Origin: Candidatus Anaerofilum excrementigallinarum
Lineage (GTDB): Bacteria; Bacillota; Clostridia; Oscillospirales; Ruminococcaceae
DNA: 42,662 bases
Reading direction: 5' to 3'
NCBI GenBank assembly: GCA_019115305.1
Contig: DXDW01000094.1
Span: 1-42,662 of the forward strand
Both the position numbers and the translations under genes were made by a program. A model generated the notes under the pieces. It searched no databases, was not told the DNA's origin, and saw only the letters and a program-made list of their open reading frames with translations. Positions 20,172 through 26,723 of this stretch are shown here, piece after piece (positions within the stretch are counted from its first letter, which is position 1; every line of letters starts with the position of its first letter).

Positions 20172-20214
20172 TTGCACATAGAGCTATTGTATCATTCTAT
20201 GGGATAATGTGCAA
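20172..20214 (-). promoter_or_regulatory. rnf promoter with flanking inverted repeat
   Basis: On the minus strand: TTGCAC (plus 20209–20214), a 17-base spacer and TACAAT (20186–20191), about 65 bases before rnfC. An 8-bp inverted repeat, TTGCACAT (20172–20179) and ATGTGCAA (20207–20214), encloses the core promoter; one arm contains the -35 box and the other lies just past the transcription start, as a repressor operator would. Confidence 0.78.
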
Positions 20215-20332
20215 GGAATGTTATAGAATTGCCAACCCCTGTGACCTGTGAAAAAATGGCTGCGGCGGAGTGAAAAGCCCCTTTTTCCCGGCTTTTGGAT
20301 GAATGGCAGAAAAAGATGGCAGATAGTGTCAA

Positions 20333-20468
20333 TTCGCTGCCGCTTCGTGGTATCATGGCCGCCAAGCGGCCACGATACCGCCTATTTCAACTCGCCCTTT
20401 TTCTCGCCCCTAGCGGGCTGGCCGAAAAAGAAGGCGAATTATACCACTTCGCTGCCGCTTCGTGGTAT
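20333..20468. repeat. 21-bp exact direct repeat framing a palindromic block
   Basis: The same 21 bases occur at 20333–20353 and 20448–20468. Between them is a 14-bp hairpin with one mismatch (20349–20379: GGTATC…GATACC outer, GGCCGC…GCGGCC inner, loop CAA). This suggests partial duplication or two nested copies of the interspersed repeat described at 20375–20473. Confidence 0.85.
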
Positions 20469-20473
20469 AATAA
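20375..20473 (+). repeat. 99-bp interspersed repeat, copy A
   Basis: Aligned by hand without gaps to the reverse complement of 42561–42659, it matches at 86 of 99 positions. It is palindromic inside: ATTATACCAC (20438–20447) pairs with GTGGTATAAT (20462–20471). The right end carries TGGTATAAT, an extended -10 type sequence 66 bases before the 41-residue peptide gene. No coding potential is apparent. Confidence 0.9.
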
Positions 20474-20536
20474 CTAATAAGCACATAAGAAACCAGCCGC
20501 CCCGGGCGGCATCCCCACACAAAAGGAGGCCTGGCC

Positions 20537-20662
20537 ATGAAGACGTTTTTCAAGCTGCTGGCTCTGCTGGCGGCAGCGGCGGGCGCCGCCGCATTGCTGC
20601 TGCGGCCCCGCGGCGCCCGGTATATCCAGGTGGAGCAATCGGGAGAGGACGAGGAGTTCTGA
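20537..20662 (+). CDS. 41-residue single-span membrane peptide
   Basis: A short gene encoding a positively charged start, one hydrophobic segment (about 4–23, rich in Leu and Ala), a basic patch 'RPRGARY' and an acidic tail 'EQSGEDEEF'. AAAAGGAGG (20521–20529) is ideally spaced from the ATG, there is a promoter-like TGGTATAAT at 20463–20471, and a strong terminator follows 26 bases after the stop; these three signals make translation likely despite the size. The C-terminal tail probably faces the cytosol or the envelope depending on topology, with positive charges on both sides of the span. No family is recognised; it is not obviously a toxin of a type I system. Confidence 0.65.
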   Translation: MKTFFKLLALLAAAAGAAALLLRPRGARYIQVEQSGEDEEF

Positions 20663-20688
20663 TTCCTCCTCTCCCCTGCCGGCAAAAT

Positions 20689-20731
20689 GCCCCCGTCCCT
20701 TCGCGGCTGCGAAAGGGCGGGGGCGTTTTTT
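20689..20731. terminator. Bidirectional Rho-independent terminator
   Basis: A 16-bp stem (20689–20704 with 20709–20724, two mismatches) and four-base loop. On plus, GTTTTTTAT follows and ends the small-peptide gene. On minus, ATTTTG follows and would end the dipeptidase gene. Confidence 0.9.
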
Positions 20732-20755
20732 ATGCCTTTCGGGGGCAAAAATGAC

Positions 20756-22159
20756 TCAGAGATCCACTTCCTGCAAAGCCAGCAGGCTGTAAATGTAGAT
20801 CTTCAGGGCTTTGCACAGGTGGTCCAGGCTCACGGCCTCGTTGGGGCCGTGGATGCTGCCCACAAAGGAGGGCAGATCGGCGGGCATCTGGCCCAGAGCG
20901 GCCTCGGGGCCGAAGCTGACGGCCAGGGGGAAGTGCCGGGCGTAGGTGCCGCCGCCCATGGTGAAGGGCTTGGCGTCCTCGCCGGTGACCTCGTTGTACA
21001 CACCCAGCAGGGCCTGGATGGCGGGGTGGTCGGCGCTGATATAGAAGGGCTCGCTGGCACGGCTGGCCTTGACGGTGGCGGCGCCGGCGGCAGCAGCGGT
21101 GAGCTGGGCGGTGATGGTGTCGCCGCTGGTGGAGGTGGGATAGCGGCTGTTGAGGTTCTGGATCAGCCGGCCTTCCTCCATGCAGATGGTGCCGCCGATG
21201 ACGGTGAGGGGATCGAACAGGCCGTCGTCGCTGGCAATGCCGATGGCGCTGCCGTCGGTGGCGGCAAACAGCTTGCGCAGCAGGCGCAGGTATTCGTTTT
21301 CCTTTTCGGTGCACAGGCCGTTGTCCAGCAGGTAGTCCACCACCAGGCCGATGGCGTTGATGGTGCCGGCGGGAGAAGCGGCGTGACCGGCCTTGCCTTT
21401 GGCCTCGATGCGGGCCAGACCGTTTCCGGCGTCGGATACGGTGATGCGGTCGGCGGCGGGCAGAGCGGCGGCGTCGGCCTTGATGACGCAGTGGGCCAGA
21501 TCGGGCACGGCGTTGCTGGCCACACCGCCCTCAAAGGCCACGATGTTGCCGTTGAGTACATCGCTGATGAGGTCGGCGGAGTAGACGCCCTTCTCGCCGT
21601 TGCAGACCGGGAACTCGGCGTCGGGAGAGAAGCAGAAATCGGGGGCGTCGAAGTGCTCCAGATAGTACTCCACGTCCTGCATACCGGTCTCCTCGTTGCA
21701 GCCCAGCAGCACCCGGAAGTTGTGCCGGGGGGTGATGCCCTGCTCTTTGAGGAACTTGGCCACATACAGGCAGAGGACGCTGGGGCCCTTGTCGTCGGAA
21801 ACGCCCCGGCCGATGAGCCAGCCTTCCCGGCGCTCCATGCAGAAGGGATCGCTGTCCCAGCCGTTGCCGGCGGGCACCACGTCCAGATGGGTGATGGTGG
21901 CCACGGTCTTGTCGCCACGGCCCTTCACCTCGGCCCAGCCCATGTAATTTTCGGCGTTGCCGGTCTCCAGGCCCATTTCGCGGGCGATTTTCAGCGCCTC
22001 GGCCAGGGCCTGTTTGGGACCGGTGCCGAAGGGGGCGCCCTCCTCGGCGGGCTGCTCCACACTGGGGATGTCCACCAGCCGCTTGATGTCCCGGGCGATG
22101 TTTTCAGCGTTTTCCGCCACAAAATTGTCTACGGCGGCGCGCCATTTTGCATATTCCAT
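20756..22159 (-). CDS. pepV: M20-family metallodipeptidase (PepV/Sapep type)
   Basis: A 467-residue intracellular dipeptidase that would split dipeptides using two metal ions. Visible metal and catalytic residues are His91 and Asp93 (THLDVVP), Asp122 (GVSDDKGP), Glu156/Glu157 (CNEETGM), Asp180 (SPDAEFP) and a late His437 (SIHGPNE). A 'GKAGHAASP' segment marks the lid domain. Length and motifs fit PepV and the Staphylococcus Sapep enzyme. The ATG at 22159 is chosen by homology; GGAG lies upstream with a somewhat long spacer. The gene is divergent from the NusG-domain-II gene. The symbol follows the family and is not proof of substrate. Confidence 0.9.
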   Translation of the reverse strand: MEYAKWRAAVDNFVAENAENIARDIKRLVDIPSVEQPAEEGAPFGTGPKQALAEALKIAREMGLETGNAENYMGWAEVKGRGDKTVATITHLDVVPAGNGWDSDPFCMERREGWLIGRGVSDDKGPSVLCLYVAKFLKEQGITPRHNFRVLLGCNEETGMQDVEYYLEHFDAPDFCFSPDAEFPVCNGEKGVYSADLISDVLNGNIVAFEGGVASNAVPDLAHCVIKADAAALPAADRITVSDAGNGLARIEAKGKAGHAASPAGTINAIGLVVDYLLDNGLCTEKENEYLRLLRKLFAATDGSAIGIASDDGLFDPLTVIGGTICMEEGRLIQNLNSRYPTSTSGDTITAQLTAAAAGAATVKASRASEPFYISADHPAIQALLGVYNEVTGEDAKPFTMGGGTYARHFPLAVSFGPEAALGQMPADLPSFVGSIHGPNEAVSLDHLCKALKIYIYSLLALQEVDL

Positions 22160-22232
22160 AAAAAGGGTCACTCTCCTTGCTGCGCCGCGGCAAAAGGGCG
22201 GCGCTGTATCGTTGTGAAAAGGGAACCATATA

Positions 22233-22284
22233 AGTATACCACATCCCGGCGGGATATACGACAGGCCGGTGGGTGTGGTATACT
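22233..22284. promoter_or_regulatory. Mirror-image divergent extended -10 promoters
   Basis: AGTATACCACA (22233–22243) and TGTGGTATACT (22274–22284) are exact reverse complements of each other. Each contains an extended -10 element (TGgTATACT), one facing pepV and one facing the NusG-domain-II gene. No good -35 box is seen for either, consistent with extended -10 promoters. Confidence 0.65.
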
Positions 22285-22369
22285 GTATCTGTCCGCGCTG
22301 TCTGAAAAAGCCGGCGCGGCAGGGGGGTGGGGGCCGCGCATCCCGCCCCGAAGGAAAGGATACCAGCCC

Positions 22370-22708
22370 ATGAAAAAGAATACAAAACAGAATCTGATCT
22401 TCAGCGCTCTGGTGCTGGCGGCGGCGGGGCTTTTGCTGCTGCTCCGCCCCTGGAACCAGGGAGCCAAAGCGGTGGTGAGCCTGGCCGACGGCAGCCAGCA
22501 GACCATTTTCCTCTCCGCCGACGGCCGTTACGACCTGGCCGGCAACGGGGGCATCACCGCCCATCTGGTGGTGGAGGACGACTCCATCCGCTTTGTGGAG
22601 TCGGAATGTCCCGACCACCGGTGCGAGGGCTTCGGCCGGCTCTCCCGGGAGGGAGACTGGGCCGCCTGTCTGCCCGCCGGCATCTCGGTGGTGATCGAAG
22701 GGGGGTAA
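22370..22708 (+). CDS. NusG domain II-like (PF07009 type) membrane-anchored protein
   Basis: A 112-residue protein: an N-terminal anchor (about 9–25) and a small extracytoplasmic beta-domain ending 'ESECPDHRCEGFGRLSREGD' then WAACLPAGISVVIEGG. The CPDHxC…CLP pattern is the hallmark of the NusG_II family, small domains named after an insert in NusG. Such genes often lie near Rnf, ApbE-like or heptaprenyl-diphosphate synthase component I genes in Firmicutes; here the rnf operon ends its upstream neighbourhood. A direct function is unknown. AAGGAAAGGA precedes the ATG. The stop codon is inside the following terminator hairpin. Confidence 0.8.
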   Translation: MKKNTKQNLIFSALVLAAAGLLLLLRPWNQGAKAVVSLADGSQQTIFLSADGRYDLAGNGGITAHLVVEDDSIRFVESECPDHRCEGFGRLSREGDWAACLPAGISVVIEGG

Positions 22709-22720
22709 TCCCCCTTTTTT
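22700..22720 (+). terminator. Short terminator overlapping the stop codon
   Basis: GGGGG(G) from 22700, loop TAAT (which contains the stop codon) and CCCCC to 22714, followed by TTTTTT. It also overlaps the stop of the converging gluQ gene. Confidence 0.65.
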
Positions 22721-23669
22721 ATGCCCGGGAAAAGTCCGCGGGCAGCCGGATGTCCTCACGGGGCAGCTTTTCCCAGGCAAATTCTTTGGCCAGCTCGGCG
22801 GCGGTGAGGGGTTCGGGCCGGTCGATGAGACCGGCCAGGGCTCCCAGCTTGCCCACCAGCTGGGGAGCGGTGAATTTCTCCCGCAGCCCGTCCAGACAGA
22901 GGTCCCCGTCCCGCTTGGACAGCCGCCGGCCTTCGCTGTCCACCAGCAAAGGAATATGGCCGTACTGGGGCACCGTTTTGGCTCCCAGCTGCTTTGCCAG
23001 CCAGATCTGCCGGGGGGTGGAGTCCAGCAGGTCGCATCCCCGCACCACCTGGTTGACCCCCATGCGCAGGTCGTCCACCACCACGGCCAGCTGGTAGGCG
23101 AACACCCCGTCGGAGCGCATCAGCACGAAATCCCCCGCGGTGCGGGCCAGATTTTCCCCCGTGGGGCCGAACAGCATGTCCTCAAAGCCCACCCATTCGT
23201 CGGGCACCGCCAGGCGAAGGGCCGGGCTTTTTTGTTTTGCTTTTTCCGCCCGCTGGGCCTGGGTGAGATGCCGGCAGGTGCCGGGGTAGACATACCGCCC
23301 GTCGGCCAGATGGGGGGCGGTGGCAGCGTGGAGCTCGGCCCGGGAGCAGAAGCAGGGGTATACCAGCCCCTTTTGCTGCAAGATCTCCATGGCCTGGCGG
23401 TAGATGGGGCTGCACTGGCTCTGGTAGTAGGGGCCGTGGGGGCCGCCTTTGCTGCCCCCTTCCTCCCAGTCCAGACCCAGCCAGGCCATCTCCTCCTCCA
23501 GCTTGTCGGCGTATTCCTGCCGGGTGCGCAGGGTGTCCAGATCCTCGATGCGCAGCACCATCCGGCCCCCCTGGCTGCGGGCCGCCAGCCAGGCCAGCAG
23601 CGCGCAGAAGATATTGCCCAGGTGCATCCGCCCGCTGGGGGTGGGGGCAAACCGGCCCACAGTTTCCAT
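22719..23669 (-). CDS. gluQ: Glutamyl-Q tRNA(Asp) synthetase (GluQ-RS)
   Basis: A 316-residue paralogue of glutamyl-tRNA synthetase lacking the anticodon-binding half; it activates glutamate and attaches it to queuosine in tRNA(Asp), not to the tRNA end. The class I motifs are HLGN (16–19, HIGH equivalent) and LSKRD (250–254, KMSKS equivalent). The zinc knuckle is intact: Cys106, Cys108, Tyr128 and Cys132, with the same spacing as E. coli GluQ-RS. The full core without a C-terminal anticodon domain argues against an ordinary GluRS. It lies 25 bases after the S9 peptidase gene and may be co-transcribed. The ATG follows AAAGGAGAG. Confidence 0.92.
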   Translation of the reverse strand: METVGRFAPTPSGRMHLGNIFCALLAWLAARSQGGRMVLRIEDLDTLRTRQEYADKLEEEMAWLGLDWEEGGSKGGPHGPYYQSQCSPIYRQAMEILQQKGLVYPCFCSRAELHAATAPHLADGRYVYPGTCRHLTQAQRAEKAKQKSPALRLAVPDEWVGFEDMLFGPTGENLARTAGDFVLMRSDGVFAYQLAVVVDDLRMGVNQVVRGCDLLDSTPRQIWLAKQLGAKTVPQYGHIPLLVDSEGRRLSKRDGDLCLDGLREKFTAPQLVGKLGALAGLIDRPEPLTAAELAKEFAWEKLPREDIRLPADFSRA

Positions 23670-23694
23670 GGGGCTCTCTCCTTTCCCGCCGGGA

Positions 23695-25692
23695 TCAGCC
23701 CCGGGTGTATTTCTCCATCCAGTTGGTGATCTCGGTCAGCCGGCGCAGCCGGTGCTTGGGCTTGCCGCTGCGGCTGAGTTCGTGGTTTTCGCCCTTGAAC
23801 CAGCACAGCCGGGCGGGCACGCCCCGCTGCACCAGAGCGGTGTAGAGCTGCAGACCCTGCTCGATGGGGCAGCGGTAGTCGGCGTCGGAGTGGATGAACA
23901 GGGTGGGGGTGGTGACATTCCCCGCGTATTTCAGAGGCGAATGCTGCCACAGCTTTTCCATGCCGGTGAAGATGTCGGCTCCGGCCTGGTCCTCGGCAAA
24001 GCGGGGGCCGATGTCGGATACCCCCCAGAAGGAGATCCAGTTGGAGATGCTGCGCTGGGTGGCGGCGCAGACAAACCGGTCGGTGTGGCCGATGATCCAG
24101 TTGGTCATAAAGCCGCCGTAGCTGCCGCCGGTGACGCCCACCCGGGCGGGGTCGATGGCGGGCCAGGCCGCCAGCACCGCGTCGGTGAAGTCCATGATGT
24201 TCTGGTAATCCACGGTGCCGTATTTGCCCCGGATATCGGCAAACTCGTTGCCCCGGCCGTCGGAACCGGTGGGGTTGCAGAAAAAGACAAAGTAACCCAG
24301 GTTGGCCCAGTACTGCATCTCGTGGTAGAACACCGGGCCGTAGACGGTCTTGGGGCCGCCGTGGATGTCCAGGATGGCCGGGTATTTTTTGGCGGGGTCG
24401 TAGTCCTTGGGCAGCAGCACCCAGCCGTCCACGGTCACGCCCTGGCTCTCGGTCTGCAGGGGCTGGGGCTGGGCCACATATTTGCCCTCCAGGGCCTTCT
24501 GGTTGAGGAAAGTCAGCTGGGTCATCTCGCCGCTGGCGGCGTCAAAGCGGTACAGCTCCTGCAGCTGCATGTCGTACATGCCCACCAGCAGGATCTCCCC
24601 GGTCTCGGGGCAGATGTCGAAGCAGTCCAGGCTGCCGGTGCGGGTGATCACCGGCTGGATGCCCTCATCCCCCACCCGGTAGAGGTGAGAGGATTCCCGC
24701 CGGGTGGTGGTGAAGTAGAGCCACTCCCCCGCGGCCTTCTGCTGGATGCCGCCGCCGTAGCGGCAGTCGCTGCCCACGCTGTTCCAGAGGGATTCTTCGT
24801 TATGCTGCCAGAGGGCGAAATCCGCCTTTTCAAAGTCAAACCGATAGAATTCGCAGTTCTCGTTGACCCCGTGGTGCAGATGCTGGGTGCCCATGGCCGC
24901 CAGCTTGTCCCCCACAGCCCACAGGCCTTCGATGTCGTACTGCCGGGCGCTGTACAGGCAGCGGGTGGAGCCGTCGGCGGGGTCGTAGCAGAACAGATCC
25001 TGGCGCAGAGCGGGCTTCTGGGCGTACTCCTCTCCCATCCAGTAGGCTTTGCCGCCCAGCACCGCCAGGGCCGACAGGTCAAACAGGGGGGCGGTGAGAC
25101 GCTCCAGGCTGCCGGTGTTCATGTTGTAGAGGAACAAAGCGGTGCGGCGCTTGTTGATAAAGCCGCCGCCGTTGAGCCAGAAAGGCATCTCGTCCAGCAC
25201 CTCGTAGTCGGCCTCCTCCTTGCGGCGGGCGGCCAGCTCCTTGCGCTGGTCGGCAGACATCTTGTATTCCTCGGGCTCACCCGCATCGATGGTGCCGGCA
25301 AACAGCCACAGACCCTTTTCCCGGTCCAGGGGCCGGGGGCTGCCGGCCTGGATGGGCAGCTCAAAGGCCTTCTGGGCCTCGCCGCCCCGGATGTCGATGG
25401 CGTAGTAGCTGGTGAACACCTCCCCCTCCTCGGCCCGCTTTTTCTCGGCCTTGGTGCGGCTGGCGGCAAAGAGCAGCCGGTTTTCGTCCAGCCAGGCAAA
25501 GCTGCGCTCGGCGCCCAGCCCGGTGAGGGCTGTGGCCTGGCCCTCCCGCCACAGCCAGATGTGGCTCTGGTAGCCGTTTTCCTCCTCGTCGGCCCGGCTC
25601 ACCACAAAGGCCGCGGCCTTGCCGCCGGGGGCAAATTCCACCCCGGACAGAAACCGGTAGTCGTAAAGATCTTTTTGTTCAATGGACTGCAT
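23695..25692 (-). CDS. S9-family serine peptidase (acylaminoacyl-peptidase-like)
   Basis: A 665-residue prolyl-oligopeptidase-type enzyme. The N-terminal ~400 residues form a beta-propeller that limits access to short peptides, and the C-terminal alpha/beta-hydrolase domain has Ser524 (GGSYGGFM), Asp605 (HSDADYRCP) and His637 (ENHELSRSGKP). The motif order and 'DIHGGPKTVYG' oxyanion region match the S9C group (acylaminoacyl-peptidase and DPP-like). No signal peptide, so it is cytosolic. With the PepV-like dipeptidase nearby it suggests peptide utilisation. The exact cleavage preference cannot be told from the sequence. Confidence 0.93.
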   Translation of the reverse strand: MQSIEQKDLYDYRFLSGVEFAPGGKAAAFVVSRADEEENGYQSHIWLWREGQATALTGLGAERSFAWLDENRLLFAASRTKAEKKRAEEGEVFTSYYAIDIRGGEAQKAFELPIQAGSPRPLDREKGLWLFAGTIDAGEPEEYKMSADQRKELAARRKEEADYEVLDEMPFWLNGGGFINKRRTALFLYNMNTGSLERLTAPLFDLSALAVLGGKAYWMGEEYAQKPALRQDLFCYDPADGSTRCLYSARQYDIEGLWAVGDKLAAMGTQHLHHGVNENCEFYRFDFEKADFALWQHNEESLWNSVGSDCRYGGGIQQKAAGEWLYFTTTRRESSHLYRVGDEGIQPVITRTGSLDCFDICPETGEILLVGMYDMQLQELYRFDAASGEMTQLTFLNQKALEGKYVAQPQPLQTESQGVTVDGWVLLPKDYDPAKKYPAILDIHGGPKTVYGPVFYHEMQYWANLGYFVFFCNPTGSDGRGNEFADIRGKYGTVDYQNIMDFTDAVLAAWPAIDPARVGVTGGSYGGFMTNWIIGHTDRFVCAATQRSISNWISFWGVSDIGPRFAEDQAGADIFTGMEKLWQHSPLKYAGNVTTPTLFIHSDADYRCPIEQGLQLYTALVQRGVPARLCWFKGENHELSRSGKPKHRLRRLTEITNWMEKYTRG

Positions 25693-25710
25693 ACAAAACC
25701 CTCCGTTCCG

Positions 25711-25752
25711 CCGCCCTGCACAGACAGGGCGGACTTACTGAAAATCATCATA
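25711..25752 (-). promoter_or_regulatory. S9 peptidase promoter and leader hairpin
   Basis: On the minus strand an extended -10, TGTGGTATGAT (core TATGAT, plus 25747–25752), lies about 55 bases before the gene. The leader then forms an 8-bp hairpin, CCGCCCTG (25711–25718) with CAGGGCGG (25725–25732). No clear -35 box. Confidence 0.5.
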
Positions 25753-25796
25753 CCACAAAAAACGCCGGCTGGCATCGGGCTGTTTGCACAAAAAAA

Positions 25797-25828
25797 CGGC
25801 CCTTCCCCGCCCCAGCGGGAAAAGGCCG
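25797..25828 (-). terminator. Rho-independent terminator after the phospholipase-like gene
   Basis: A 14-base stem (25797–25810 with 25815–25828, with mismatches near the loop side) and a four-base loop; on the minus strand a run of seven T follows. It ends the MFS–phospholipase unit seven bases past the stop codon. Confidence 0.9.
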
Positions 25829-25834
25829 AAAATT

Positions 25835-26719
25835 TTACTCACAGGGCAGGCCGGTGTCGTAGCCGTTGCTGCCGATGGTTTTGTACAGCTGCTGGGCGTC
25901 GGTGCGGCCGGCCAGAAAGTCGGCGTAGCAGCGCAGCAGCTCACAGCAGCGGATGCGGGCCTGGCCCAGCAAAAAGAACACATCCCCTTCCATGGGCTGG
26001 CCGTCCCCAAGGCGCTGCCAGTGCACCGGCAAAGACCGGCGCAGCCGGGCGGGGGTGACGTGGCCGGTGATGAATCCCGGCCCTCCAAAGGCCAGCCGCT
26101 CGGCCAGCCAGAAGATCCCCCGCTTGATGCCCAGCCGGGAGACGAAGATCCCCCGCAGCAGCCGGGTGTGGTGGTAGCTGTCGGCAAAGGCCCGGGCGGG
26201 AATGTCCAGGCCGAATACCTCCTTCACCGCCCGGCGCAGCAGCCGGCTGATCTCCTTCAGCTGTCCGGAAGGCACCGGGGGGCAGCTGTGGCGGCGCAGC
26301 ACCGCCGCCGAGCCGAAATCGGCCCGGTGGAGCAGGCTGTCCAGAGCGGCCTCGAAATAGCCGTGGCCCCCGGCCATGCCGTAGAGCTGGCCGGGCTGGG
26401 TCACAAAGCCCACATAGGGGTGCAAAGTGCAGTCGGCGCCGTAGTGGCAGAGAAAACCGGCGGCGTAGCTGATCTCGGCGTCGGTTTTGGCCAGCTCGAC
26501 CAAAGCGCGGAGAAAGGCGCCGGTCTTTTCGCCGTGCATCCGGTTGCCCAGAGCAGGCAGGTCAAAATCCCGCTTTTTGCCCGGCTTCCACACCTGGTAG
26601 CAGAACAAAAGGTCGGGGCCCTGGCAGCCCAGGGCAAAGGCAGCGGGACAGGCGGGCCGCCAGCCGGAATCGGCCACGGCCCGCCGCCCGGTGCGGATAT
26701 GGGTATAGGCTTCGGGCAT
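25835..26719 (-). CDS. Zinc-dependent phospholipase C-like protein
   Basis: A 294-residue member of the Zn-dependent PLC/S1-P1 nuclease-like fold (PF00882). The family's ligand pattern appears as His7 (EAYTHIRTG), 'GCQGPDLLFCYQ', 'RMHGEKTG' and 'AGFLCHYGADCTLHPYVGFV', supplying several His/Asp metal ligands. There is no secretion signal, unlike classical clostridial alpha-toxin-type enzymes, so it is probably an intracellular house-keeping member common in Clostridia rather than a toxin. The substrate is unknown. The gene starts four bases after the MFS stop codon; the AAGGAAA ribosome site lies in the end of the MFS gene. Confidence 0.85.
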   Translation of the reverse strand: MPEAYTHIRTGRRAVADSGWRPACPAAFALGCQGPDLLFCYQVWKPGKKRDFDLPALGNRMHGEKTGAFLRALVELAKTDAEISYAAGFLCHYGADCTLHPYVGFVTQPGQLYGMAGGHGYFEAALDSLLHRADFGSAAVLRRHSCPPVPSGQLKEISRLLRRAVKEVFGLDIPARAFADSYHHTRLLRGIFVSRLGIKRGIFWLAERLAFGGPGFITGHVTPARLRRSLPVHWQRLGDGQPMEGDVFFLLGQARIRCCELLRCYADFLAGRTDAQQLYKTIGSNGYDTGLPCE

Positions 26720-26723
26720 AGGG

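Noticed and set aside
20172..20214. Rex repressor site at the rnf promoter
   Set aside because: The arms TTGCACAT/ATGTGCAA and their 27-base spacing do not fit the compact TTGTTAA-N4–6-TTAACAA pattern.
22160..22780. N-terminal extension of the dipeptidase
   Set aside because: It covers the NusG-domain-II gene and the divergent promoters; family length fits the start at 22159.
25835..26719. Alpha-toxin-like phospholipase C
   Set aside because: No signal peptide or C2-like membrane-binding domain; fits the cytosolic PF00882 members found widely in Clostridia.
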